A DNA stretch of 64,000 nucleotides, taken from the NCBI GenBank assembly GCA_951394045.1, contig OX595991.1, positions 1,860,001-1,924,000 on the forward strand, read 5' to 3'. Source of the stretch: Nitzschia sp. DOCU1. Taxonomy: Eukaryota; Bacillariophyta; Bacillariophyceae; Bacillariales; Bacillariaceae. The translations under genes were made by a program, and so were the position numbers. Below the pieces are notes generated by a model. It was not told the DNA's origin. It did no database searches and saw only the letters and a list, made by a program, of their open reading frames with translations. Positions 20,756 through 34,634 of the stretch are shown here, one piece after another (within the stretch, counting starts at the first letter, position 1; every line of letters starts with the position of its first letter).

Positions 20756-21743
20756 CTTCTTCTTCGTCTGGAAAGCGTGAGAGGTCGACTTGGTGAGGAT
20801 AGAACTGAAACTTCTTGGTTTGCTAAGATTAAGATCGGTCGATTGCTGATGTGATCCACTACTATTCGTATCGATAGTTGCAGATGCTAATAGCAGCAAG
20901 AAGCTTGAAAGAACGACGCGAAGTAATAATTTCTTGGCGGATGTGGCGGTGATGGTTTCGTGCCGACGGCGAAAAAATGGCAACTTCTTGCAAAAAATGA
21001 TTTGGAAATGAGATGAGGTGAGCAGAGTTTGAACAGACGTTTGACGGAATCCCCAAGCTCAAAGACAGACCGACGTGGCGCGCGTGCCAAGAAAGAATTC
21101 TGGAAACTCGCCAGAATTCGTAACTTGAGGTGCCGAATTCGGGGTTCCTCTTTTTCGACCTCGCAACATCATTGAGGAAGTAGATACGCACAATGGATGA
21201 TGCAGTACATAATATTGAATACAAGTCGAATGGGTCGTAGACCACATCCGATAGATGATCATGATGGATCGATGCGAATCAATCACGAAGGAAGAACTCT
21301 CTCTGGAACACGTCAACACGGGAGTAAGACCTTACCGCTATCATGAAGATCTATGGACGGTTTGAAGACTTGTGTGTGGCAGTTGGTCAGCAAAATTTTG
21401 AACGGCGTAGAGTATTCTTCCCATATCTTGAGTTGACAACATGTTTGTATGCTTTTTTGTGTGATATGCATCAGGAATACCTTTTTGGCTGATGATGCGG
21501 TGAGTGCGCGACCCTTGAGTCGTGTGGGTCATTTGCCGGGTTTAGATGAATAGATATGGGGGATAGGTACGAACGTATGAAAACTGGCAAACGGTTCGGG
21601 GACGCGACATGGTCTTTCCGCCCCGAGGCGCAGAAGGAAAGCGAGCCTTTCGCGAGACAACACACAACCACCATCAACAACGCGAGAGTAGTGGGGTTGC
21701 ACCTTCTCCTTGGCATTCCAATCGCAATTTATCATCTGCAACC
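20756..21743. other. Divergent region, possible hidden 5' exon
   Basis: The part from 20756 to about 20983 continues the dehydrogenase frame without an ATG and may encode a targeting peptide. The rest, to 21743, is promoter space for the NDUFA1-like gene. No other gene is supported. Confidence 0.5.
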
Positions 21744-22032
21744 ATGCCGTATCAATCAGTATCTTCCCTTATTGTTGTTGGGGCTATGTTCAACGTCGCT
21801 GCGGGGCTCGTTGGAGGCATTCACTACCTTGCATACGGTGTAAGAAGAAATTGGTTGTTGGCGACGCCTTGGTGCGTTGATTGACTACTTCGACTGACCA
21901 AAATTTGTTTCTTTCGTTCTCTGTTTTCTACTACAGAAATCCAAAGAGCTGGGTCTTCCCAACAGCGAGTTCGACTACCGAATGGATAAGCGGGATCAAT
22001 ATCTTAAATTCATGGCAAAATCTATGAAATAA
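21744..22032 (+). CDS. NDUFA1/MWFE-like mitochondrial complex I subunit
   Basis: Two 96-nt exons (21744-21839 and 21937-22032) encode 63 residues; the intron is 97 nt and in phase 0. A single N-terminal membrane helix (SSLIVVGAMFNVAAGLVGG) is followed by IHYLAYGK and a C-terminal hydrophilic segment with EFDYRMDKRDQYL. This order (helix, I-H, G-K/R, aromatic/acidic residue, M-x-R-D) matches the small NDUFA1 subunit of plants and animals (about 65-70 residues), which anchors to the membrane arm of NADH dehydrogenase. Recognition rests on pattern, as the family is short and diverged. The first exon alone looks like a random frame; the splice makes it convincing. Confidence 0.7.
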
Positions 22033-24237
<2,205 letters not shown>

Positions 24238-25002
24238 CGAATTACCCCCCTACTGGGAGAACAAAAATCGCGCAAACAATCATGACTAATGCTACGTCCA
24301 ACAAGGAACAAAATAGCCTCTCTTTGTTGCCTACTGTATTACTAGCATCAATGTTTAGTCACTCTAACTAGTACATTTGGAACTTGCAAATGATCCTTAC
24401 TACCTGAATGGGTTCTTTACTTTCGTTCGGCACTAATATGACTGGCAGATCACTGATACTTGTACACTGGAACCTAAATCGACGGAGAAATCCTCATTCC
24501 CGAGTAAAGTAGTTCTTTAGTCACGATCTGAAGAATACTTCAGGGTCCCACCGGCTAGAAAATTTAATCTTCATATTCGGAGATGAAAAGTTTATTCAAC
24601 CCGTTGCTGTGCTATTCCCAAGGCATTTCTACAGGATTTCACGTAGAGCCATACCAACAAGAGCGAGCCCGTCCACTCGTAACAGCCCGCCGGCCCCGTA
24701 GTCGATGTGCACCACCACCATGCGGGCATCTCCTCTCGCGGAGAAATGAAAAAAGTCATGCTACGATACCCAGTGTATGGGCATCGGCAACTCATTGCAA
24801 CCCTGCATTGTCTACCTGTAGTTGAAGACAGGGACAACTACTCCGCCATCAGGGTTCTGAACAGTGCCAACTTGAACGCCTTTTCACCGGCGTCTCGATA
24901 GTTTTCATCTTTTTCGAATCCTTTTGTCATTGGAGTTTGGTGCTAATTCTCCGCACTATTCTTTTCATTTTATCGGCACTATAAAAGCAACAACCTGGCC
25001 AC
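24238..25002. other. Intergenic region
   Basis: About 765 bp between two plus-strand genes. Short frames near 24583-24901 on both strands have no features. Nothing else is seen apart from ACTAG-type motifs near 24340 and 24368. Confidence 0.55.
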
Positions 25003-26233
25003 ATGTGTTGCTGTTGTCCACCCGCAATCTCGGCATTGTTTTGCCTCTGGGTTCAAAGCGGCTTCAGCAAAGGCACTGTCGCTGGCGCTTTGACGTTCTT
25101 CCCCCCTGATCCTCCATTGTACAGATTTGAACGCCGAGATGCAGATGGCAACGTGATTCCAGATCACAGAGAGTCCGGCGAAAGCGATGACGAAAAGAAG
25201 ACGGATCGGTCAAGCCCCACATCGACTCACGAAAGCGAACTTCGAGATGGCACATACCACCCGCATGAAGGAGAGTCACGCGAAAAAATGAAGTCACCGG
25301 CGCAACAACTGACGGACCGCGCCAAAGAACTTCGAAAACAAGCCAAGAAGCGAAATACTCGGGATGCCCGAGACGCCAAGAACAATGTCACATACAAACT
25401 CGTATTGGATCCTCGATTATCGCCTCCGCGATTTCGAGGGGGCAGCGCGGAGGCTGTCAAGATTCGAACAAAAACGGGAGCTTATGTGGCTGCCATTATT
25501 TATAAAGTTCCGTCTGAGGCGCAGAACGAAAACACAAAAACAATCATTTACAGCCACGGCAATGCTACCGATATTGGAGCTATGTATCCTTTGCAGTCGA
25601 TTCTGGCGCACAGTTTGGAGTGCAATGTTGTCTCGTATGATTATTCTGGATACGGAGAGAGCGGTGGTGTGCCAATGGAAGCCAATACCTACAAGGACAT
25701 TCATGCCGTCTTTAAGTACACAGTGGAGAACTTGTGTGGTGGAAACGAATCCAAGGTTATTTTGTACGGACAATCTGTAGGTAGTGGCCCATGCTGCTAT
25801 CTCGGTTGCAGAGAACGTGATTTGGGCGGAATCGTGTTGCACAGTCCTTTCATGAGCGGTATGCGGGTGTTGACACCCAGTCGGTACGTTATTGTTTGCT
25901 AACCTGTGTCATTTTCTAAAAGTGTATGGCCATCTCAGATTTGATTTCCTGTTTTTTGCGTTTTTGTTTAGAGCACTCGCTTGTCTCGACATTTTCCCCA
26001 ACATTGACCGAATCAAAAAGGTCAAGTGCCCAGTGATGGTCATTCATGGACGACTGGATGAAGAAGTGAGCGTGTCGCATGGCGTGGCCATGCACCAAGC
26101 CGTACCCGATCAATACAAACGAGATCCCTGGTGGGTCCCTGACCGAGGCCACAATGATATCACGGAGGGACCGGGCAAACTGGCCGAGTATATTGGAAAA
26201 CTTCGAAGCTTTCTTGCCACCTTGGAACCTTAG
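25003..26233 (+). CDS. ABHD17-like alpha/beta hydrolase (protein depalmitoylase candidate)
   Basis: Exons 25003-25883 and 25972-26233 give 380 residues; the 88-nt intron splits an Arg codon. The N-terminus MCCCCPPAISALFCLW is a Cys cluster like that of ABHD17, which is palmitoylated for membrane attachment; FFPPDPPLY also matches the ABHD17 N-terminus. A charged, low-complexity insert (about residues 50-125) is absent from the usual ABHD17. The fold motifs are YSHGNATDIG (oxyanion loop), YDYSGYGESGG, the nucleophile elbow GQSVGSG (Ser258), GRLDEEV (Asp323) and DRGHNDI (His354), a complete triad. Human ABHD17 removes palmitate from Ras and other proteins; the substrate here is unknown. Confidence 0.88.
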
Positions 26234-26391
26234 GAAACTACGATTATTACTTATGTATTAATAGGGACACAACAACACAGCTTTACATTACATATATACT
26301 TCTCACTAGTAGCAATAGTACAGTGTAGGAACTTTTGCTAAGCTTGAAACCCGTGCCTGCAAAGACAGCCACCCCAAAAGTCATACTTTAT

Positions 26392-27195
26392 CTACAGTCC
26401 CATTCGCTTCCTTTGTTTAGATTGTTTCTTGTTTTGTTTCAATACTTGATTCAAATTTCGATCCTTCCAATCACTACGTTTCACTCGTATCGGCCTTGAT
26501 CCTAGCCACGTTTGATCCGTTTCTCGTATCGCCTTGGCACAATCCAATGGTTGTAAAAACGACACAAAGCCATAGCCTTTGGAGGTACCATTGGTAGCAT
26601 CGACGACAATCTTGGCCTTGGCAAGACTGGCGTATTTTTTGTAATGATCCAATAATTGTTGATCCGTCACGCCCTTGTCGAGATTGCCGACAAAGATTCG
26701 AAAATCATTTTCGGGCCATTCATCCAAGGTAGGATCGACCCACATTTTAAAGGCGGCCATGCGTTTGACTGGTTTTTTGGAAGAAGGTGGAGCTGTACCA
26801 GCGGGTGGGAGTGGGGGGAGAGGGGGTGGTGGGGGAGGAGGAGGGGGTGGTGGTGGAATAGAAGATCCTACCAAGGGACCTGTCGGCATGGTGCCAATCG
26901 TTGGTGCATTCGAAGTATTGGAAGGTTGTTGTTCCGCAAATTCTTCTGGTTTTCGAATGACAGCCGAACTAGCTGCGGCGACAATCACACCCCTGGGTCG
27001 AATAGGGGCTGCTGGTGCAGCAGCTTCTGTTTTGGTGCGTTTGGCAGGTGGTTCATCGTTTGTGGTTGTATCATTACCAGCTGTCGTCGTTTCGTCGGCC
27101 TTGACAGGTTGTTCTGTCGTTGGCTCCTCCTCTTTGACTGCCTCGGCCTCGACTTCTTCAATCTCATCAAAGAACTCGTCCAGATCGTCAGCCAT
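26392..27195 (-). CDS. RBM42-like RNA-binding protein
   Basis: A single exon of 267 residues. An acidic N-terminus, an Ala/Pro region and a poly-Pro tract (about residues 114-129) precede a single RRM (about 164-243) near the C-terminus. RNP2 is RIFVGNL and RNP1 is SKGYGFVSF. The segments before and after (DPTLDEWPENDFRIF, and RPIRVKRSDWKDRNLNQV) are diagnostic of RBM42, which associates with the spliceosome tri-snRNP. The basic tail ends KKQSKQRKRMGL. It diverges from the RPT1 gene. Confidence 0.88.
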   Translation of the reverse strand: MADDLDEFFDEIEEVEAEAVKEEEPTTEQPVKADETTTAGNDTTTNDEPPAKRTKTEAAAPAAPIRPRGVIVAAASSAVIRKPEEFAEQQPSNTSNAPTIGTMPTGPLVGSSIPPPPPPPPPPPPLPPLPPAGTAPPSSKKPVKRMAAFKMWVDPTLDEWPENDFRIFVGNLDKGVTDQQLLDHYKKYASLAKAKIVVDATNGTSKGYGFVSFLQPLDCAKAIRETDQTWLGSRPIRVKRSDWKDRNLNQVLKQNKKQSKQRKRMGL

Positions 27196-27583
27196 GTTTT
27201 ATAAATGACACTCTTTTACAAGAATTGTTGATTGGATATGAAAGTTTATGGTGTCTATCCTTTCACTCTTGTGGTCAGTTGCCATTGTGTGTGTGATGTG
27301 TGTGGTGATGGGGCATGCCGATGGGAATTTTTTGCGAGGGTCGAAGAAATCGATGGAAGGAAAATTTGAAACGTTCCAAGTACTTTGACTCCATCGACTA
27401 AATATCGGTCGAAGGACGGGCCAAATTCGATCTGCTTCCTTTCGGGTCGGCCACTACGCGGTGGTTTGCCGCGATGCGGATCAGCAAACGGACGGTTTCA
27501 CCATGACACACATCCATCGAACGGCACAGCCACAGTTGAAATTCTCCATTGCTTGACTTTTCATACAAATATAGAGATTGAGC
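27196..27583. other. Divergent promoter region
   Basis: 388 bp shared by RBM42 (minus) and proteasome RPT1 (plus). A GTGTGTGATGTGTGTGGTGATG tract lies near 27288-27309. No gene is supported. Confidence 0.6.
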
Positions 27584-29069
27584 ATGAGTGCTGGAGAGTG
27601 CCAAACGACAAACCGCGGTGATTATGATGAGGTAGGTAGTGTGTGTTAATGATAGGGCAAAAGTATCGCAATGTCCCGATGCTCTGTTGACACGAACCGC
27701 CGGTTTCCCTTCTAATCTCTCACGTTCGTTTGTTTCTGTTTTGTGTAAAAAGGAGGATAAAGAGGACGCCCCACCCCCGTTGGATGAAGGCGATATCGCC
27801 CTGTTGAAATCGTACGGTTTGGGTCCTTACACAACTCTGATCAAGCAATTGGAAGAAGACATCAAGAAGGAACAACAGACCGTCAAGGATCTCATTGGAA
27901 TCAAGGAGAGTGATACTGGGTTATCGCCACCTTCCATGTGGGATCTAGTAGGTGACAAGCAAATGATGTCGGAAGAAGCTCCTCTTCAAGTCGCTCGTTG
28001 CACCAAGATTATTCCGGGGGATGCCGAGGCTGGCTCGAGTGGTGGCGGTGGCATGGGTGGAATGAATTCGTCCAACAATGCGGCGGGAAACAAATATGTT
28101 ATCAATGTCAAGCAGATTGCAAAGTTTGTCGTTGGATTAGGAGAAAAGGTGGCACCCACCGATATTGAAGAGGGGATGCGAGTCGGAGTGGATCGATCCA
28201 AGTATTCCATCCAAATTCCTCTCCCGCCCAAGATTGATCCCACGGTGAGTCTCATGACGGTAGAAGACAAGCCCGATGTTACCTATGACGATGTTGGTGG
28301 CTGCAAAGACGCCATGGAGAAGTTGAGAGAAGTCCTGGAAACGCCGTTGCTGCACCCGGAACGCTTCGTGGCGCTGGGTATCGATCCTCCCAAGGGTATC
28401 TTGTTGTATGGGCCGCCCGGTACGGGTAAGACTCTGACGGCTCGTGCCGTTGCCAACCGAACCGATGCTTGCTTTATTCGTGTCATTGGATCCGAGCTGG
28501 TGCAAAAATATGTCGGGGAGGGGGCGCGTATGGTCCGAGAACTCTTCACCATGGCTCGTTCCAAGCGAGCTTGTATTGTCTTTTTTGATGAGGTGGATGC
28601 GATTGGAGGAGCCCGATCGGCTGCCGACGAGAATGGAAGCGACAATGAAGTGCAGAGAACAATGCTTCAAATTGTGACGGAACTTGACGGTTTCGACGCT
28701 CGTGGTAACATCAAGGTACTCATGGCCACCAACCGACCGGATACATTGGATCCGGCCCTGTTGCGTCCTGGACGTTTGGATCGGAAGGTGGAATTCGGTC
28801 TTCCCGATTTGGAAGGACGAGGTCATATTCTCAAGATTCACTCCAAGCGAATGAACTGCGATCGTGATATTCGATTTGAACTCATTGCTCGATTGTGCCC
28901 TAACACAACGGGGGCTGAGCTACACTCGGTGTGTACCGAGGCGGGAATGTATGCGATTCGGGCCCGAAGAAAATCCGTCAGCGAACGCGACTTTTTGGAT
29001 TCGGTCAATAAGGTCATCAAGGGATACAAAAAGTTCAGCTCGACACCCAAATACATGGTGTACAATTAG
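27584..29069 (+). CDS. RPT1: 26S proteasome regulatory ATPase subunit RPT1 (PSMC2)
   Basis: Exon 1 (27584-27631) encodes [16 protein letters not shown] and exon 2 (27753-29069) the rest, 454 residues in all; the 121-nt intron is in phase 0. It is one of six AAA ATPases that unfold substrates for the 20S core. An N-terminal coiled coil ([16 protein letters not shown]) and OB region are followed by Walker A GPPGTGKT, Walker [12 protein letters not shown], the [17 protein letters not shown] arginine-finger region, and a C-terminus STPKYMVYN like other Rpt1 proteins. A Gly/Ser/Asn-rich insert ([18 protein letters not shown]) sits in the OB domain and is unusual. Exon 1 is only 48 nt. Confidence 0.95.
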
Positions 29070-29257
29070 ACAATGATACTAATGCATTCATTTCGAAAAA
29101 CTATTCTGCCATTGCAAGTCAAACAAAGTAGTAGGTACCAGCGAGACTTATTAAGTAGCTAAAGATCATGTATGTAACTCGTCCATTAAGCATCTGCCTC
29201 AGCTCTCTTCGCGTGGGCATCCTTAGTCTCATGCCCACACAGCAAGTGTCGAGCGAT

Positions 29258-30843
29258 CTACTTGTTGTACAACCCTAGCAGCCCCTTTCCTTTATGTTCG
29301 AGGCGCTCAATACCAACTAGTTTCAACATGAACTTCTCGTAGTATGGATCTGCGTTTCCAGTAGAAATCTTGAAGAGGAAATACTTTTCGAATGCAACCT
29401 TGGCAAGCTTGGCGAGGCCTCCTCGAACTGTCTCGGCTGTACGTCGCGGTGGTAATTCAGGAGAAGCAATAAAGAGAGCGCCCTCGGATCCACCAAAGTC
29501 CGTCAGACACAATGTATCCAGACTAGGATGTCGAAAGTTTACCATATTAACTTCTCGATTGCTTCGTTTGGCTTTGATGATTTCTCGGAGATTCACTGCC
29601 ACTGCCGTTCCCATACTCTCAATCAGGTATCCTGTTTTGGGGGCTCCCGTCGGAATGGGAGTGTGCTCGACAGGCGGAAACGCAACACAGACTCCAACAC
29701 CAAAGATATCAGGGTATGTGGGATTGCACATATATTCATCCACGTGAATGAGACCCTTTTCATTCGCCAATCCTTTCGATGACTTTTTCCAACAATCTTG
29801 TCCCTGGAATTGAGGTATCAACATGACAAAGTTTGCCGGAATATCCGCCTTTTGTTTGACAGTAGCAGCCTTCCAAGGAAACATGTCTTCTCCTGCAGCT
29901 GCATGTGCCTCCGCTTCACCAACCGGCAAGACATGCTGCGTGATTTGAACGATACCAGCGCTGCGGTCTACCTTGTTGAACTCGCAGTTGGTCAGTACGG
30001 TAATGTCACGATCTGCAAGCATCTGAACCAAGAGTTTGTAGGAATCTGAGACCCCAGCAAGTCCCATATGACCAACGTAGGGCTCGGAAGTAATGAAGGT
30101 AATGGGGCACTTTTCTCGAATACCTTTTTGCCTCAGTTCGTGGTCGAGAATCATAGCGTACTCGTAGGCTGGACCGAAACAGGATGCACCTTGGATAGCA
30201 CCAACTACAATTGGACCGGGATTTTTGACCAAGTGTTTGTAGGCTTCTAGACCAGACTCAGCATGAGGTGTCGTGCAGATAGATACCTGCGCCATTTTCA
30301 TTTCGTCCGAAACGTGCTCGTCAGGTCGAATGATTCCTTTCCAATCAAGCTTTGGCCCTGTCGCTCCAACAAGATAATCAAAAGGCATGATTGTTTCCTT
30401 CATTTCTCCTTCTAACTGCACATGAGCCTCCTTCTTGACTGCATCCACTTTTAGGAGTTTTCCAGGTATGTAATTTACGTGTCCCGCCTTGCAAGCATCG
30501 GCCATAGGTACGGAAATTTCCTTTGCGGTTCGCGTTCCAATCGATACCCACGGATTACTCGGTGTGAACTGAAAGTCGGGACGATCCGAAATGATGGAAA
30601 TTTGTGTGTCCTTTGGTAAATGGTGTCTTAGATCAAATCCTGTGCTGAGGCCTCCAATACCTGGGTATACAACATTCGTTGAGAGAGCTGCAACAGTAGG
30701 AATCTTCCGGAAAACGTCGAGAACTTACCTCCACCGACGACCAGAATCTTTTCTTTGGAAGGAATGGAGCCACTCATTCGCATTGGCGCCCTGACGCCAA
30801 AGGCGTCTACTGAGGCTAGTAAGAGCAATAGTAGGAATCTCAT
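29258..30843 (-). CDS. Plastid-targeted SQR-like FAD/NAD(P) flavoprotein
   Basis: Exons 30843-30729 and 30660-29258 give 505 residues; the 68-nt intron splits a Gly codon of the FAD motif (ILVVGGGIGGLSTG). The N-terminus MRFLLLLLLASVDAFGVRAP is a signal peptide with A|F and RAP, an ASAFAP-like plastid signal. DYLVGATGPKLDW, the Cys-containing GASCFGPAYEYAM and TPIPTGAPKTGYLIESM match the sulfide:quinone oxidoreductase branch. The region GVGVCVAFPPVEHTP gives another Cys near the isoalloxazine. SQRs reduce quinones with sulfide; related plant and algal proteins act as type II NADH dehydrogenases or have unknown donors. I am sure of the flavoprotein fold, less of the substrate. It precedes and converges with nothing of related function. 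Confidence 0.82.
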
Positions 30844-31069
30844 TGTTTTGTGCTTTAAATTTTGTGAAAGCAAGCAACAGGCAACTATTCGCAAAAGCAC
30901 CCCAGCAAAAAGGCCAATAGCATGGACGACGAGGCTGTCGCAGGTGTCAAAAAAGGCCTAACGTAAAAGAGCCGGAGAAGTGACGCAGTCGAAGTATTCA
31001 AAATGTTATTGACCTACGTGAGTCCTCCCAATACTCAATCCAATTTCGAAATTTGCCATCAAATGAATA

Positions 31070-31766
31070 CTAGAAAATATCGTCCTCCAATCCTCTCAGA
31101 TAATCCCCAATATCAGCCTGATGTAACACCACATTTCCAGTAGGGTCCAGTGATTGACAATGATCCGTGCTTTGTGCCGCCACTCCAAACCCTAGTGGGA
31201 TATCCTGCATATTGTAGACCACCACTCCCGCATATTGTGGTGTATTCTCGGTCATTCGCGCCAAACCGGTCTTGGTCACATGATTGCCATACAAAAAGGA
31301 CATTTCGGCTGACTGTTTCACCCACACTTTGTACTGTTTTGTCCCAATAAAATGAACGACGACAAGAATTCACACCGAAAAATCGGAGCGCCAATCAATC
31401 AATACGACAAATAGTGTGAGCACATTCAGAACTAATCGAGGAATAAACCAAAAAGTCGCGGAGTACAACAACAACTTTACGCACCTTTGCATATTGAGAT
31501 AGATATTCCAGTGCTGTAATGTGCAATCGAAACTTTCCACTCTTGGTAAACTTCCCAATGCAAGTTCCCACATGCAGCAGATTGTCCCGGGCTATATTCG
31601 TCGCAGCCTTCATTAGAGATTCACTGATGTAATAACAACGGTCCTTCATGAGACGAAAACAGTGTCGTTCGTCACTTCGATTGATCATCTTTTCGACATT
31701 CTTTCCAATGTATTCCGACAATTTGAGAAATAGTGTCTTGGTTTCTTCTTCGGTCAAGGGCCTCAT
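31070..31766 (-). CDS. NIP7: 60S ribosome biogenesis factor NIP7
   Basis: Exons 31766-31485 and 31333-31070 give 181 residues, the usual length; the 151-nt intron is in phase 0 (QYAK|YKVW). NIP7 acts in pre-rRNA processing and 60S assembly in the nucleolus. [41 protein letters not shown] and the C-terminal PUA domain ([50 protein letters not shown]) are essentially the eukaryotic consensus. The downstream in-frame ATG-like alternatives were not needed. Confidence 0.96.
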
Positions 31767-32387
31767 GGTTATTTTCTTTGGACTCTGGTGAGGATATAGC
31801 CCTTATCGCGTGTCAAGAAAGAGTGATACGGTTGAAGTGGGTTTCTTTTTCGCGTGATCGGATGAACAACCTGCCAATGAATACAGCGATGTTTAGGATG
31901 GCATCACATTTTCTCCATGGCGGTCGCAACGAGATTCATGGAAGAACAAAAGTGTCGATTTTTTGGTGGTCGTCGCGCCTTGTCGACTGGAACGACTAAC
32001 AGTTTGTCCGTCGTCAGATAATCAACAGAGGGAACGAAGGTGGGAACATTCTACAGCTTCCGATTTTTCGCCTACTGGTACCAGTACACACATACCATTG
32101 GCTTCCTACTCTTGGTACCTTCCTTGGTTCTAGCAGATTTGATTGGCTGAGCTGACTCTTGTGTAGGACCTCGTAGCGAACCCGAGCACGGAGCTTCTTG
32201 GATCCGGCGGCAAAAAAAGATCATCGGACCTCGATGTCATCTTGCATAGGAACCCCGAGAAGACTTGCGAAGTCGCGAAGCTTCCGCCGACGACCATCAT
32301 CGTCGTCCAAAAAGAGTTCCCACAAATCAGCAAACCGACTAATCGCAAGACTACACTATTGCAAGACTACCAAGAAACACTTTCACC
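31767..32387. other. Divergent promoter region
   Basis: Between NIP7 (minus) and transaldolase (plus). No gene is supported; I see no strong motif. Confidence 0.55.
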
Positions 32388-33763
32388 ATGACCAGCCAGC
32401 TCGATCAACTCAAGGAATACACCATCGTCGTCAGTGACACTGGCGATGTCGAAGCCATCAAGCGCTTGAAGCCTCAAGATGCGACCACGAACCCCAGCTT
32501 GATCTACAAGGTACGCATTCCAACGACGGCCATGGTCATTGCATTCATCAGAGCTCGCACTCACTCAATTTCTTATCTTTTGTCTATAGGCTGCCGGTAT
32601 GCAGCAGTATGCTCCTCTCTTGGATGATGCTGCCAAGTACGCCAAGGGAGATCTTGGACTTGCCATGGTACGTCGCACGACCGATTGAAATTCCCGCCAT
32701 GGCGGTCAACAAGAATGAATCCGAATCCTTTTTTAGTTTGCCGCAGCTCACACTTGTTTCGCTCTTTTGTTACTTCTTGATGAATTCTCTCGTATGTCTA
32801 CGATTATTAGGACAAGGTTGCCGTGAACTTTGGAGTGGAGATCACCAAGATTGTCCCGGGCTATGTGAGCACCGAGGTCGACGCAAGACTTTCGTTTGAC
32901 ACCGAGGCTACTGTCGCCAAGGCACGCAAGATCATTGATGTAAGCACTATGATTGTGTTTGTGAAATGACAACAGATAAAATGCTGTTGCTGCGTGATTT
33001 GCAATTCGTATTCTCACGAGTAATAATTCCGTTTTTTTTTATCTTGCAGCTTTACAAGGAGGTTGGCGTGGACAAGTCTCGCATTTTGATCAAGATCGCT
33101 GCTACCTGGGAAGGTGCGTTTGAACAGAGCTAACCTGTTCTTTGTCGGCGTGGTTCATTGCCTGGTCGCGGACCTCTTTTCGTCTCACCCCGTGTCATTT
33201 TTTATTTTGCTCTTGCAGGTATCAAGGCCGCCGAGATCTTGGAGAAGGAAGGCATTACCTGCAACATGACTCTCATCTTCTCCATCGCTCAAGCCATTGC
33301 TTGCGCCGAGGCTGGAGCTACTTTGATTTCTCCTTTTGTCGGACGCATCATGGACTGGCACAAGGCCGACAAGAAGGTCGATGGATTCGCTCCCACCGAG
33401 GATCCCGGTGTCATCTCCGTGACTCAGATCTACAACTACTACAAGAAGTTCGGCTACAACACCATTGTCATGGGAGCCTCCTTCCGTAACACGGACGAGA
33501 TCGTTGAGTTGGCAGGCTGCGACCGTTTGACTATTAGCCCTGAGTTGTTGGATAAGCTTGCTGCGTCCACGGACAAGGTCGAGCTCAAGCTCGATGCCTC
33601 CAAGGCCGCCGTGATGGAGATCCAAAAGATCGACATGGACGAGAAAACCTTCCGATGGATGATCAATGAAGATCCCATGGCCACAGACAAGCTCGCTGGT
33701 GGAATCCGTGGCTTCGCCGAGGATATTGTCAAGCTCGAGAAGATCATGAAGGAGAAGTTGTAA
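32388..33763 (+). CDS. TAL: Transaldolase
   Basis: Five exons (32388-32510, 32590-32667, 32811-32939, 33050-33113, 33219-33763) give 312 residues with all phases consistent. It transfers a dihydroxyacetone unit between sugar phosphates in the non-oxidative pentose phosphate pathway. DATTNPSLI is the N-terminal signature; [18 protein letters not shown] carries the Schiff-base Lys (Lys125); [18 protein letters not shown] and [10 protein letters not shown] follow, and [12 protein letters not shown] closes the barrel. No targeting peptide is present, so a cytosolic enzyme is likely. Four introns make this the most intron-rich gene here for its size. Confidence 0.96.
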
Positions 33764-34634
33764 GCCAACTACTTACTATCCGTGATAGTTTGCTGCTTGC
33801 TTTGCTTTTCAGCGGGGGGATTATTATTGGCAATGTTTTGGATCATTTTGGAATGATCATGATATCAGAGTAAGCACTCATACAGGAGGTAGGCTGCTTG
33901 TTGGAGGCATGACCCGTGCCTGCTGCTGGCGTCAGCTGTACTACCATGGTGCAGTGAGCAAGAACTGTAGTGCTATAGTAGAATAGAAAGTATGTACATG
34001 CCATCACTTTGCTTCTAGCTTAGAGTGTTCGTTTCACGATGAAATAGAAAACGAGGCTTCGAGGGATACTACTAGCCGCAGTATGATGGACGCGGCCGTT
34101 CGCACGTACTAGCTCCTGGAGACAGCCATGTTGTTCGGCAGGAAGAAATTGTCTACAATTTCTAAAAGACAATCAATGCTCTTGAGTACGATTCATAAAA
34201 ACTGATCCGTTATCACTTCACCACAAGCTATCATGGGACCTATCGGTACCTTCTTGTAAAAAGGAGGGCCCGGCCCATCATTTCACAACGACGGAAGGAG
34301 CGACAGGAAAAAAGTCCAAGGGATCGATCGAAAGATGGTCGGAGGGGTCAAAAGATACTTTCCAGTCACGAACGAATCATGATTCATGCTTCCACCACAA
34401 AAGCAACGCCCACAAAACTTCAACTTCACACATACGTCTTTCAAGTCTTTCTGGGAATCGTCGTTTTGATACCGACGCGCCAGTTGGAACAAGTGCTACT
34501 TTGCTCCTTTTCGACTTGTGTATTGGCGACAGTCCTTTTGCTTTGGCGCTACCATTGATCCGCAGAGCAATTTACAGACTCGCTTTGGAAGTCCTGGACG
34601 CTGAGGTTTGAACTGTCGAAGGAAAGATCCAACA
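33764..34634. other. Intergenic region
   Basis: About 870 bp between transaldolase and the acyltransferase-lipocalin gene, both on the plus strand. No gene is supported. Confidence 0.55.

Noticed and set aside
26656..27204. Two plus-strand frames of about 180 codons
   Set aside because: Antisense to RBM42; the Gly-rich product is the mirror of its poly-Pro tract.
28137..28841. 234-codon minus-strand frame
   Set aside because: It lies wholly antisense to the AAA domain of RPT1; strong codon constraint on the sense strand explains the open frame.
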